Made by a program: the position numbers and the translations under genes
Assembly (NCBI GenBank): GCA_036936605.1
Contig: JAUPFV010000005.1
Coordinates: forward strand, 157,667,195-157,731,194
Source: Limnanthes douglasii subsp. nivea
Lineage: Eukaryota > Streptophyta > Magnoliopsida > Brassicales > Limnanthaceae
Reading direction: 5' to 3'
Length of the DNA: 64,000 nucleotides
Part shown: positions 34,210 through 44,768 of the stretch, piece by piece
How positions within the stretch are numbered: position 1 is the first letter of the stretch
How the letters are laid out: each line of letters opens with the position of its first letter
The notes under the pieces: model-generated
Database searches by the model: none
The model's input: the letters and a program-made list of their open reading frames with translations, nothing else
What the model was told of the DNA's origin: nothing

Positions 34210-34600
34210 ACCTAAGGTCATCGTGCTATACAACAGAAGCTAAAAAATGGACCCATATATGGCTGAAGCAGCCTCCCGTGGTCCTGATAGCTTGAGTATA
34301 ACATAATGATTCTAGGTCTAAAACTGAAAGAATCATCGGAACCGCTGGTATCGGTCTCGAGATTCCGCTTGGTTTTGTATATTGAACTGGAGACCAGAAA
34401 CAGTATCCGTGACAGCAAAGTGTGTCGATCCGGATCGACCTCTGGAAAGCTCAGTCTTATACTATTACCTACCTCAGTGGTTTCAGAGCCAATACGAAAA
34501 CATTTTTCGAAGGAGGGTAAGAAATACGGAAAAGATCTAGGTGACCGAGAGAGAGTAGCCCACACAAACAATATGACCTCACAAACATTTTTGTGATAGG
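34210..34600 (-). other. GC-richer island with unrecognised open frames
   Basis: A 117-codon minus-strand frame (34571-34218) overlaps a 96-codon plus-strand frame (34306-34596). The island is clearly less AT-rich than its flanks. On the minus strand a possible acceptor (CTTTCCAG) lies inside the frame near 34444. I recognise neither product. It may be a captured host-gene fragment, but that is only a guess. Confidence 0.25.
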
Positions 34601-35115
34601 GTTTTGTTATCCGGTGCTTTTTAACACCGAATAGTAAAACATTTATTTTGTTTAATGGTTAGTGAAGTAGTAATGACAAATTTTATATATCTTTGTATGG
34701 ACGTAACTATATGTTTTGTCATTAATAAATATTGTGATATTCAACTTACTCAGATTACTAATATATTATCCATTAAATTATAAATTTTGTAAGATAAATG
34801 GGTAGTAATAATAAAATTTTCAATATAATAATAATATTATTATTATTATTATATTTTAGATTATTTTATATTATTAAATCAGTTTAAATTATTATTTTTC
34901 TAAATCGTATTATATGACTAAAGAAATCACTTCTAAGTTTTTATTTTTAAAATTAATAACGTAACTATCTTTTTATTCAATATTAATTTACCTGTAATAT
35001 ATTTTTAATCAATTATTAATATATTACTTATTAAATCTAAATTTTATTAAATTAATATGTAATTAAAAAATCATACTATTAGTTTTTCTTAGTTGATTTT
35101 AAACTATTAAATAAA
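34601..35115. other. AT-rich DNA without a recognisable gene
   Basis: Very AT-rich, including a TAATAATATTATTATTATT stretch near 34830. No coding sequence seen. Confidence 0.6.
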
Positions 35116-35132
35116 TTCGTGATGTTATTTTT

Positions 35133-35267
35133 TTCGGAGGAAACCTGCAACCGCTACTCAGAGTGCAATGACTGCGCACAGGGTAAACCCTCAGTCTGAC
35201 ACGATGGCCAGGTTCAACCGAGAAAGCGTATGTGCCATACTCAACCAACTCGGCTACCCCCTTGGGG
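35133..35267 (-). mobile_element. tRNA-derived SINE with 17-bp target duplication
   Basis: A 135-bp GC-richer insert. On the minus strand it contains a perfect RNA polymerase III A box (TAGCCGAGTTGG, near 35257-35246) and, about 36 bases on, a weaker B box (GGTTGAACC, near 35220). It ends in a short A run. It is flanked by TTCGTGATGTTATTTTT (35116-35132) and TTCGTGGTGTTATTTTT (35268-35284), a 17-bp direct repeat with one mismatch, as made by LINE-driven insertion. No tRNA fold is complete, so it is not a tRNA gene. Family not named. Confidence 0.75.
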
Positions 35268-35321
35268 TTCGTGGTGTTATTTTTGTTTATATAAAAGTTA
35301 TCATATTTTGTGGATAAAAAT

Positions 35322-35678
35322 TGATATGAAAATAGGTTTTTAAGGATTAATTTGTAAATAATGTTAATTCAGGGACTTAACTGTAATTAGTGTAAGTTTT
35401 GTCCTTAATTTGCGAATGACGTCAATTTTAGGAGACAACTATAACTTTGTATAATTTGTAAGGACGCAATAGCAATTAGTCCATTTTTGTAACAGATTCA
35501 GTTTAAGACTAAGTCTTGGCTCCTCTATATAAAGGACCAGACTACTCTAATAATGGTTTGGACACTTTTACTTGAAACTCATTTGTACTTGTGTTTTCTC
35601 TCTCTAAAAACTCTTAAGTATTTTCTCTCTCTAGAATTTTCCCTTAGCAATTTACTAGAACAAAATCAAACCTCATCA
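35322..35678 (+). repeat. 5' LTR of Tat element A
   Basis: 357 bp, TGATATGA...CCTCATCA, so TGAT...ATCA ends as in element B. The TATA box CTATATAAAGG is at about 35524-35534. A 60-bp segment (about 35408-35467) is absent from both 3' LTR copies. The remainder differs by small changes. Confidence 0.9.
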
Positions 35679-35681
35679 AAT

Positions 35682-35699
35682 TGGCGACTTCATTAGGGA
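35682..35699 (+). other. Primer binding site of element A
   Basis: TGGCGACTTCATTAGGGA starts 4 bases after the LTR end. The TGG start is that expected for pairing with a tRNA 3' end. It differs from the site of element B. I do not assign the tRNA. Confidence 0.65.
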
Positions 35700-35777
35700 C
35701 TGAATAAGAAAAATCAGTAGCTTATTCTGTTCGAAAGTGATATTATTCAGTGGTATTCTTTGACTATAATTCATAAG

Positions 35778-38207
35778 ATGAATCCTGAAAATAATAATCC
35801 TACGCTTCAATCGACGATAGAAACTCTGAGGGATGATTTACAAAAGAATGGGACTGCTGGGAATAAAACTGATGGATCGTCTCCGGTTCAAGTTCAATCT
35901 GATGTTGAGACAATAATGAATCAACTTCTAAATAAAATCAATGCTTTGAATGAAAAATATGAACGAAGGGAGCAAAAGATACTTTATGCTAGAATTAGAT
36001 CTGAAGTTAGACAAGAAATTGAAAAAACCGATGTGGAAGGTCAGCCAGATCAATCTTTTGATGATAGACATGCTAAGTCTGAGCATAAAAAAACACGTTT
36101 TGTGCCTCCTAAAGAGCGATATTCGTCTCGAAAGAAGAAAAAAGATAAACACAAATTGATAACTTCCAGTGATGGGGAAGTAGAAAGTTCAGCCTCGGGA
36201 TTTAAAAGGCATAGAGGTTCTTCGAAAGGGGAATCAAAAAGAGATTATTCGAGGAGGTATAAAAAGGAGAGCAAGTCTAAGAATGCTCCTCGATCGACTT
36301 GGCATGATCGAATCAGTATGCTGAAACTGATAGGAATTTATATGTCACAATGGGGACCGATGACCAATTCGTTCAAGGCGTTGATTGGAGAAATTCTCCA
36401 TTAATAGATGAAATTCATTCCATGACGCTTCTGAAGCGTTTTGATATTTCAAAGGTTGAAAAGTTCAACGGGATGCAAGATCCCGATGATCACATCGATC
36501 AAATTCAAAAATTATATGATGAATTTCGAGGATGAAGACTGGCTTGTGTGTCGCGCTTTTTCTCAAACTTTTAAAGGAACAACTCTCAAATGGTACAACA
36601 GGATTCCGAGGGGGTCCATATCAAATTTCAAGGATTTTTATACTGCTTTTCGAATGCAGTTTATGGGAAGCAAAGAGATAAGAGCTAATGGTGATACAAT
36701 TATTCAGTGCAAGCAGACACCGGGAGAAAAATTGAAAGACTATACCAAGAGATTTATATTAACCAAGGCTAGTTTGGACAACTGTGAAGAAAATGTGGCG
36801 CTTGCAGCTTTTTGCCAGGGTTTATTGCGAGGGGATCTGGCTAATAAAACGACAAAGAGAAGGGCTTTGACTTTTGGAGCGTTTCAGGCTTAAGTTGAGG
36901 ATCAAATCAAGGTTGAAGAGTCTAGTAGAGTCCGAGATGAACCAACTAATACTCCGAAAAATTCGGGACAGGCAGCCAATAATCAGGGGCAAGCCTCGAA
37001 TGAAAATAACAATGGTAATATGAATAATCAGCAGTCGAGGCAGAAGAACATCAATTTTCCTTCTCAGAGTTTTGGCTATTCGAACCACACTCTATCTAAC
37101 AATTACAACAGGCCTAGGCCAAATACATGGGTCAGGCCAAAGTACTATGCTGATTTGACAGAGTGTGTTTCTGTCATTTGGGATAAAACTAAGAATTCTG
37201 TGAACTTTAGGAAATCAGCTCCTATCAGTAGACCGAGGGAAGAAATGAATAATAAATTTTGTATGTATCATGATGATATTGGGCATGATACGAATGATTG
37301 TATTTCTTTGAAAAAAGAAATCCAATATTTGATTGAGAATAGAAAGCTCTTGACTTATGTGAAGTCATATGGGAGTGCATCGAAGAATAACGGTGCATCA
37401 ACTTCGAATGCTGCACCGCCAGCTGAGAATTTGATGATTATGGATTCACAGGTTGAATTATTTGATGCTTCTAATGAATACGTTAAAAAGGATCCGAACA
37501 GGTTACTTCTGATGGCAGTCGAGGAGCCTGCCGAGGTTGTTTCTGTAGAAAAGGGCGTGTTCGGGAATTATGCAAGTTTTTTTAATCGTTGGCAATTTTT
37601 GGGGGCGATTCGATGACTGAAAATTCAGACAGTTCGAGGAAAAGGCATGTTGTCAATTTGACAACTCAAATTGAAAGGAGAATGTCAACACATTTATATG
37701 GAAAGAAAGATATTCCTTTCATTTTGTTTGATGAATATGATTTGAGATGTTGTGGTAATTGGAGCAGAGGTTGCTGGCGTTGAAATTCGACGTGTGTTGA
37801 TTGACACTTGTACTTCTGCTAATCTCCTTTTTAAGTCTACCTATGATAGGATGATAAACCCACTTCAGATTACTCAATCAGATCTTACAATGATCGGATT
37901 CACGGGTGTAACAGCTCGTGCTGTTGGAGAATTCGAGGGAGAAGTCAGTTTGGGAAAATGGCCATTCAAGAAAAAGGTCCAGGTACTCTTTGTGGTGGTG
38001 GACTGTCCCACAAGTTATAATGCTATTCTCAGAAGATCATGGTTTTCGAGAATGTATGGGGTGGTTTCAACAGTTCATCAATGCTTTAAGTACGTGGTTG
38101 GAGACAGAGTTGGAGTGGTTCGAGGCGATCAAAAGGTTGCCAGAGAATGCTATGCCACTGCGGTTCGGGTCTGAGGATCCAGCAGTGAAGATTTGATGCG
38201 AGAATAG
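35778..38207 (+). pseudogene. gag-protease region of element A, broken
   Basis: Homologous to the gag-protease frame of element B. After a basic, charged N-terminus come the gag core (FDISKVEKFNGMQDPDDH, CRAFSQTFKGTTLKWYNR, GSKEIRANGDTI, DNCEENVALAAF), the conserved ADLTECVSVIWDKTK segment, and a zinc-knuckle-like MYHDDIGHDTNDC motif. The protease contains LIDTCTSANLL, where the catalytic triplet D-T-G has become D-T-C. Frames change near 36400, 36530, 36893, 37600 and 37750. The protease frame has a probably decay-derived TGA at 38172, then the ancestral UAG at 38205-38207, in phase with the pol that follows. Confidence 0.85.
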
Positions 38208-38227
38208 CAGTTAGAGAGGGTCCCCTC
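38205..38227 (+). promoter_or_regulatory. Ancestral readthrough stop UAG CAG UUA plus hairpin (element A)
   Basis: The gag-protease and pol frames meet at TAG CAG TTA (38205-38213), which fits the UAG-CARYYA readthrough consensus. From +9 after the stop, GAGGGTCCCCTC (38216-38227) can form five pairs around TC, or four pairs with a GUCC loop. Element B has UAG CAA UUA and GGGGAGCTCCCC in exactly these places. Confidence 0.65.
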
Positions 38228-41200
38228 GGATTTGGAAGAAAGGATTGACGATCTGAGGGAAACCCCAAGGTCTTTAACAATGAGTGAAGATATAGAGGAG
38301 TTTACTTTTTTGGAAGGAAAAGTGCTTCAGATTGGAACTTTATTGACTCCTTATCTACGTCAATTACTGTTTGATTTTTTATATTAGATTTGGGATGTCT
38401 TTGCTTGAAAGACGGAAGATGTAACAAGAGTACCTATTGAAATAATGTTTCACAACTTGGCCATAAATCTGAAGGTCAAACCAGTGATTAAAAAAGAAGA
38501 GCGTTTTCCTCGGAAAAAGCGGAAGCAATTGTTGTAAAAGTGGATCGGTTGTCTAAGGTCGGACATATAAGGGAACCACAGTATCCTTTGTGGACGGCGA
38601 ATCCGGTGGTGGTTAAAAAAAGAATGGGAAATGGAGGATGTGTGTGGATTTTACATATTTAAATAGAGCTTGCCCCAAAGATCCATTTCATGTTCCTCGA
38701 ATAGATCAATTGATTGATTCCACTTCAGGCAATAAAATTTTAACTTTTATGGATGCTTTCGCAGGATATAATCAGATCCAGATGGATCCGAAGGACCAAT
38801 AGTGCACGACTTTTATAACTGATATAGGCCTCCATTGTTATAGAGTGATGCCCTTCGGATTGAAGAATGCTAGAGCCACTTATAGACAATATGGTAGTGA
38901 AAAGTTCAAGAGACGAAGTGCCTCTTGATGTTCTAGAGGAAGCTTTTTTGAATCTTAGAGTGATCAGGTTGAAGTTAAATTCTGAAAAGTGTACATTCGG
39001 AGTTCGATCGGGGAAGTTTTTGGGTTTTATTATTAGTGAAAAAGGAATAGAAGCCGACCCAGAACAATTAAAAGCTTTGATAACAATGAATTCACCTCGA
39101 TCAGTCAAAGAAGTGCAGATATTGACATGAAGGTTATCAACACTTAATCAAATTATTTTCACAATTTTCTGATAAATTCTTTCCTTTCTTTCAAGTGTTA
39201 CGAGAACCTAATAGGTCCGAATGGACGTCGGAATGCGAAGCAGCGTTCACAAACATTAAATTTTTTTTGTCATCACCAGAAATATTAACAAAGCCTCGAA
39301 ATGGGGAGAAATTATTCTTGTACATCGCCGTATCAGATTTTGCACTCACCGCAGTGTTAATTAGTGAAGATTCAGGAATTCTGAAGCCGGTGTATTACGT
39401 TAGTAAAAGTCTAGTGGTAGATAGAAAAGAGATATATGAAATTGGAAAACTTGGCTTTAGCATTGGTGATTGCTATTAGGAATATACGTCCATATTTTCA
39501 AGCACATACTATAGAAGTCCGAACTTCATTCCCTTTAAAAATGTATTACAACGACCTGATATTTCGGGGAGGATGCCCAAATGATCAGTGGAGTAAGGGA
39601 ACACAGATATCTTATTTACACCTCGAACAACAATCAAGGCATAAGCACTGGCTGATTGTTTTGTTGAGTTCCATTCAAGTAGATCGGATGAGGAAGAAAA
39701 CACAAAAGTTTTACCTATATATTCGAGGTGGAGTGTTCGAACGGATGAAGGGTCTAGTATTTCAAGGTGCAGTGTTGGGGTTCAATTGATAGCTCCGATA
39801 GGGGAAACAATGGTCCAATCAACTAAAATTGGTTTTCATGCTTCAAACAATGAAGCTGAGTACGAAGCTGCTTTTGCAGGTTTGAGATTGGCGAGAATTT
39901 GTGGGGCGACTTCGGTACTTCTGGAAACGGGTTCTCAGTTATTGGCAAATCAGGTATCTGGATTTTCCGAAGCAAGGAAGGATCGTTTGATTTTATATAT
40001 TTGGGAGCTTTGGAATTTAATGCTTCTGTTTGACAATGTGGTTGTAGAATATATCGGGCGAGGAAGTAACATGGTGGCTTATTCTTTAGCAAATGTTACT
40101 TATAAGGAAGAATATCATTGCATTTTGCTATAAGAAAATCCTTCAATTGTTACTCAATCTGGCCAATGTGAAATTATAGAAGAATTGTTTTCCACTGATG
40201 AAAGCCGACGTGATTGGCGATCAGATATCCTTAATTTTTTGTCCCAAGGATTATTGCCAAATGATTCTCAATTGGCTAAAACGTTAAGGGTTAAAGCCTT
40301 CAGATATATAGTTCTGGATGGAATTTTATATAAAAAGTCATTAAACAGACCATTACTACGATGTCTAGGCAAGCAAGAATCACAAGAAGTATTGTCAGAA
40401 TTGCATGATAGTGAAGGGTCAGGTCATTGTGGGTTTAAAGCTCTATCGCATATAGTTTTACTTGCAGGGCTTTACTGGCCTACAATCATGAACGATGCTA
40501 AGAACTTAATCTGAGGTTGTGATACTTGTCAGAGATTTGCTAATGCTATTCACAGACCAGCAGTACCGCTTATGTCTATATATGAGGCGATACCATTTGA
40601 TAGATGGGGAATTGATTTGGTGGGACCTTTGCCGATGGCCTTTGAGGGAAGGCAAATGATAATTGTGGCGGTGGATTACTTTACGAAGTGGGCAGAAGTA
40701 GAACCGCTATCAGGCACAAAGGCAAAGGATGTTATCAAATTTATTGTGAATAATATATGTTGTCGTTTTGGGGTTCCTCGGAGAATCACAATAAATAATA
40801 GCCCTCAATTTAATAATAGGGAAATGGCTGCATTCTGTACTTCTAAAGATATTCATCAGTGTTTTTCGAAGCCCTTTCATCCTCAAGACAATGGACAAGT
40901 GGAAGTGACAAATAGAACGATTTTAGATGACTTGAAGAAGAATCTATCGGGGGCAGCATGAAAATGGCCAAATTATTTGCAAGAGGTATTTTGGGCTTAT
41001 CGAACAACTCCAAGAGAGGCTACAAAAGAAACTCCTTTTGCTTTGGCATATGGTATGGATACAGTTAGCCCTATTGAATCTACGATGTCATCTTTTAGAA
41101 TATGTCAATATTCTGAAAGATCTAATGAAGAAATTTGAAGGACAAATTTGGATTTGATTGAGGAAAAAACGGTTTGAGGTTATTTGAATGCAATACATTA

Positions 41201-41444
41201 TCAAACTCTTATGAGAAGTAGATATGATTTGAAGCTGAAAAGAAGAGAATTTAAAGAGGGTGATAAGGTGTTGCGAAAAGTTTTCCTACACACAAAGGAA
41301 AAGAGCCTCGGAAAAATAGCTCCAAATTGGGAAGGACCTTATACAGTTGTTAAAAGAATTAAACCGGGGTCTTACCGTATTTGTGATTTCGAGGGGAGGA
41401 TGCTACAACATCAATGGAATATTCAGCACTTGAAGCTTTATTGA
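38208..41444 (+). pseudogene. pol (RT, RNase H, integrase) of element A, broken
   Basis: Homologous to the pol of element B throughout. RT: RACPKDPFHVPRIDQLIDST and MPFGLKNARATY are kept, but a deletion near 38880 joins this to IDNMVVKSS, removing part of the palm and leaving IDN where YIDD stood. First RNase H near 39310-39540 (LYIAVSDFALTAVLISE). Second RNase H near 39770-40110 (HASNNEAEYEAAFAGL). Integrase zinc region near 40405-40545 (CDTCQRF) and core near 40590-40960 (FDRWGIDLVGPLPMA, GQVEVTNRT), with D-to-N change at TINNSPQFN (TMDNGPQFD in B). The GPY/F-like end stops at 41442-41444. Numerous stops and frame changes. Confidence 0.9.
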
Positions 41445-41665
41445 GAGTAGATACATTTTTTATTTTTTATTTTTTGTTTTGAATGGCGCACTTTTTCCTA
41501 CCCTGTTCGCCCAGGAAGGTTTTAATGAGGCGTCATGTAGATGTACATATTCAACTTTATCAATAAAGCTCATTTTTTGGCCAATGATTGCTTTACATTT
41601 ATTTGGATACTATCTTAACAAATCATCAAAGATTGATCACCTTTGAGATTAGTTAAGGGTAGAAT
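41445..41665 (+). other. Post-pol region of element A
   Basis: No gene. 41486-41534 (GCGCACTTTTTCCTACCC...GGTTTTAATGAGGCG) matches 48126-48175 of element B (TGCACTCTTTCCTACCT...GGTTTTAACGAGGCA), a block kept at the same place after pol in both elements. Confidence 0.6.
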
Positions 41666-41670
41666 ATTCC
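41666..41670. other. 5-bp target-site duplication of element B, left (ATTCC)
   Basis: ATTCC directly before the TGATGAGG start of the 5' LTR. It is repeated at 52389-52393 after the 3' LTR. Confidence 0.95.
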
Positions 41671-41998
41671 TGATGAGGGCGGAATTCGCCGATTCAAGAA
41701 ATAGGGGCAACAATGTAATAGACAATAGTTAATATAATTATTTGGATAGACAAAGTTCTTTAGGGACTAATATGCAAAAACAAAAGTAGCAAAAGGGGCC
41801 CATCGACATGTGATGATGGCCCATAGAACTTAAGCGGGTCCTCCAAATTTTACTATAAAAGGAGGACCCTTTTTGCCTAAAATGGGATGGAATATTTTCT
41901 TTACAGAAAGACTACTTTATCTCTCTACTACTTTCTCTCTCTAGACTCCTCAGACGCTATATCCGAAATACCCTCCGTGGATAATTATCGACTTATCA
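41671..41998 (+). repeat. 5' LTR of element B
   Basis: 328 bp, TGAT...ATCA, identical to 52061-52388. The promoter TATA box (CTATAAAAGG, 41853-41862) overlaps a perfect inverted repeat: GGGTCCTCC (41836-41844) and GGAGGACCC (41861-41869). A CT-rich stretch (TTTCTCTCTCTAGA, near 41932-41945) follows where the RNA leader should lie. Confidence 0.98.
41853..41862 (+). promoter_or_regulatory. TATA box in the 5' LTR of element B
   Basis: CTATAAAAGG, the only good TATA box in the LTR. Transcription would start about 30 bases on. The 9-bp inverted arms on either side could bring the two sides together. Confidence 0.7.
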
Positions 41999-41999
41999 T

Positions 42000-42017
42000 T
42001 GGCGCCGTCTGTGGGAA
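42000..42017 (+). other. Primer binding site of element B
   Basis: TGGCGCCGTCTGTGGGAA, one base after the LTR end. This sequence is common in Tat/Ogre elements, which are usually said to use tRNA-Arg. That assignment is from memory. Confidence 0.85.
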
Positions 42018-42068
42018 AAGTGATACCGAAAAGGAATCTACTGTCCTTTGAAAATCACATTGTACGGA

Positions 42069-44768
42069 ATGAATAGCGAAGCGGCGACAGAGAGGGACGG
42101 TAGGGAGGTCATCCGAGCCGCTGCTGGGTCGGAAGACGCGGGAGCTCCTGGTCGGGAGTGGAACGGCGGTCGAGACAAGCGTTCGACCCTGATTATGACC
42201 CGAAAGCAGCTGCTCGAAGATATTGCCCGGTTAGAGGAGGAACGAGAGCGGGCACTGGACGAGAAAAGGATTCGTGAAGGGAAGGGCAAAGAGCCCGCCC
42301 TGGTCGATCGGGGAGCGGTTGGTCGCGTCCAAGCCTCGCGGATGGAGGTCCGACCTGTCAGGTATTACCGAGATTCACCTCCCGCTGATGAAGAGGCTGT
42401 CAAGATTCGTCAGAGCTCGGGCGCCCATCAGGCCATGACGTCGGACTATCCCTCAGGCGACTCCTCCGACGAGGAGTACCGGCGTCGGGAGAGAGCCCTA
42501 CGGACGCGAAAGACTCGGTCCCAGCGCATTCGAGGGACCAGGGCAGACCCTTCGCGGTACAAAAAGGGCGGCACCGATAAGCCGACCCCCGTGTCCTTTG
42601 AAAAGGAAGGGACGCACGTCGCCAGCCGCGGAGAGCGAGAAATGTTGCCACCAATTCCGTGGCAGCCCACGAACAGCCAAAACCTTGGATACCGAACGAG
42701 CAGCCAGTTCGTCGGCCCAAGAGCCGAGGGGCTCTATGAAATCAGGACCGAGGGTCTTGGGGGAGGAGCTTTTGAGCTCGGAGTCAACTGGAGAGCCTCC
42801 CCGTTATCTGATGAGATATTAGCGGGACCTCTCCCGAGGCGCTTTGACATTTCTAAACTGGAAAAATACGACGGGAAGACGGATCCGGACAACCATTTGG
42901 AAGCCTTTAAGAACTTTATGCTGAGTTTCGATAACGACGATAAGCTCTTATGTAGGGCTTTTTCTATGACATTCAAAGATAGGGCTTCGAAATGGTACAA
43001 CCGATTGCCGCAGGGGTGTATCAGAAGCTTCGGGACTTTTTGGGCTATGTTTAGGCAACACTTCGTGGGAAGTAAGAGTTTCCGTGCTAATGGAGATACT
43101 ATAATGAACTGTCGACAGAAGCTAGGGGAGAGCCTAAAAAACTATACCAGGCGTTTCGTCGATGCGAAGACCGATCTGGACCATTGTGAAGAGAATGTGG
43201 CTCTGACAGCTTTTCGATTGGGTTTGCTCCCGGGGCCGATGAAGCAAGCAGTCACGAAAAAGCAAGCGTTCACTTTCTCTGCGCTCTTGGCACAAATAGA
43301 AAAACAGATACTGATCGAAGAAACAGAGGCTTCCGAAGTGGCGGCGCAGATCCAACAGAGCGCCCAGGCATCGGTCGTAATAAAGCAGAGTTCCCGACTC
43401 GACCAGGCTAGAACAGCCCAGCCGATTAGCACGATACCCCCGAGCTCATCCGCGGTAACTAGACCTTCCGGGCCGACTGGTTTTAGGCCGAAACAAAACG
43501 GACAGGCAACGTCCCGACCCATGTCCAACAAGTGGATACGGCCGGCCTATTTCGCGGATCTCACGGAGTGTGTATCTTCAATCTACGAAAAAACCAAGAG
43601 GAGCGGGATGTACCGAAAGCCCTTCCCTATCCCGACGCCTCGGGAACAAAGGAATAACCGCTACTGTCGTTACCACGAGGACGTCGGCCACGACACGAAA
43701 GATTGCATAGCCTTAAAAAAGGAAATACAGATGCTCATCGAGCACGGTAGCCTTTTAGAGTATGTCAAGAAGGCCCAGCATGCCGCGCCCTCGAAAGAAG
43801 TGGTCGTAGTTCCGAAGCCAGAAACCACCATGGCAATTTCGGAAGTTACGGATCAGTTCGACGTATCGGTTGAGTACCTTGATCCTGAGGTCGGTCGAAA
43901 TATCATCGGGATCATCGAGGAAGAGGCGGAAGTTAGCGTGCGTGGCCTCTGTCAGCTGTTTGATTCATCAACAAATCTTGGAAAAGGATATGCGACGGAA
44001 ACCAGAACTTGCTTCCAAACCAGACGTACCTTTTCCCCAACTCAACACTGCGACGATATCAGAGTTGTTGATGAAAAAATTGGCGGGGTCGTCGGTAAGG
44101 TACAATGCCTGCGCGATCTATTCGAATCCATGACCATCTTCGGAGGGGATTCGATGGCGGGAATAACGCATTCCTCCAGGAAGAGACACATCGTTAACTT
44201 AACCACCCAGCTGGAAGCCAGAACTTGCTTCCAAACCCGAGGCACCCCTTCGCCAATTTTGCACTTTGACGATGATGACCTGAGGGACTTAGCCGGGCCT
44301 CATGAGGATGCCGTAGTGATCGGGGCGGCGATCGCAGGAGAAGAAGTTCGACGAATCTTAATAGATACCGGGAGCTCGGCTAATATCATCTTTGCTTCGA
44401 CTTTCGCCAAATTCCGAACACGGCCGGCACTCGAGCGATCCGACCGTACCATCGTCGGATTTACGGGAACGGCAGCAGACGTCGTGGGAGAATTCGAAGG
44501 TGTGGTGCAGTTAGGCCGCGGCCCGTTTAAAAAAGAGGTCACGGTGCTGTTCATAGTAGTCGACGCGCCGGCGTCGCACAATGCAATTCTGGGACGGTCT
44601 TGGATATCGCGCATGCATGCGGTGACTTCGACTATTCATCAGTGTGTAAAGTATGTGGTTGGTAATAACATCGGAGTAGTGCGAAGCAGCCAGAAAACGG
44701 CACGGGAGTGTTACCGAGCTGCGTTGGCACCTAAGAAAGACCAAGAAATGCTACCATCCCATGCATAG
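42069..44768 (+). CDS. gag-protease polyprotein of element B
   Basis: 899 codons plus UAG, taking the first in-frame ATG (MNSEAATERDG). Gag forms the particle and packages RNA; the protease cuts the polyprotein. The N-terminal 240 residues are charged and probably disordered. The Gag core follows (FDISKLEKYDGKTDPDNH, CRAFSMTFKDRASKWYNR, FRANGDTIMNCRQKLGESL, CEENVALTAF). Next are ADLTECVSSIYEKTK and a CCHC-like knuckle (CRYHEDVGHDTKDC). The aspartic protease has LIDTGSSANII, with the catalytic Asp codon at 44364-44366. A peptide ARTCFQTR is repeated 72 codons apart (44003 and 44219), apparently an internal duplication not seen in element A. The frame continues into pol across the UAG. Confidence 0.95.
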   Translation: MNSEAATERDGREVIRAAAGSEDAGAPGREWNGGRDKRSTLIMTRKQLLEDIARLEEERERALDEKRIREGKGKEPALVDRGAVGRVQASRMEVRPVRYYRDSPPADEEAVKIRQSSGAHQAMTSDYPSGDSSDEEYRRRERALRTRKTRSQRIRGTRADPSRYKKGGTDKPTPVSFEKEGTHVASRGEREMLPPIPWQPTNSQNLGYRTSSQFVGPRAEGLYEIRTEGLGGGAFELGVNWRASPLSDEILAGPLPRRFDISKLEKYDGKTDPDNHLEAFKNFMLSFDNDDKLLCRAFSMTFKDRASKWYNRLPQGCIRSFGTFWAMFRQHFVGSKSFRANGDTIMNCRQKLGESLKNYTRRFVDAKTDLDHCEENVALTAFRLGLLPGPMKQAVTKKQAFTFSALLAQIEKQILIEETEASEVAAQIQQSAQASVVIKQSSRLDQARTAQPISTIPPSSSAVTRPSGPTGFRPKQNGQATSRPMSNKWIRPAYFADLTECVSSIYEKTKRSGMYRKPFPIPTPREQRNNRYCRYHEDVGHDTKDCIALKKEIQMLIEHGSLLEYVKKAQHAAPSKEVVVVPKPETTMAISEVTDQFDVSVEYLDPEVGRNIIGIIEEEAEVSVRGLCQLFDSSTNLGKGYATETRTCFQTRRTFSPTQHCDDIRVVDEKIGGVVGKVQCLRDLFESMTIFGGDSMAGITHSSRKRHIVNLTTQLEARTCFQTRGTPSPILHFDDDDLRDLAGPHEDAVVIGAAIAGEEVRRILIDTGSSANIIFASTFAKFRTRPALERSDRTIVGFTGTAADVVGEFEGVVQLGRGPFKKEVTVLFIVVDAPASHNAILGRSWISRMHAVTSTIHQCVKYVVGNNIGVVRSSQKTARECYRAALAPKKDQEMLPSHA

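Larger units (their letters stand above)
35322..41670 (+). mobile_element. Tat-type gypsy element A, 5' part (copy 2)
   Basis: 5' LTR, PBS, gag, protease and pol remnants of an old Ty3/gypsy element of the Tat type, cut at 41670 by the younger element B and resumed at 52394-56555. Removing the insert gives about 10.5 kb, close to the 10.7 kb of B. The gene order and an antisense gene before the 3' LTR match B. Many stops, frameshifts and an RT deletion show it is dead. No clear target duplication was found (an A-rich site). Confidence 0.9.

Noticed and set aside
35220..35260. A tRNA gene from the A and B boxes
   Set aside because: The B box is weak, no acceptor stem or cloverleaf is visible, and 17-bp target repeats mark it as a SINE.
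42048..42068. Extended gag start upstream of the first ATG
   Set aside because: The frame is open upstream only with a TTG as first codon; the first ATG is at 42069.
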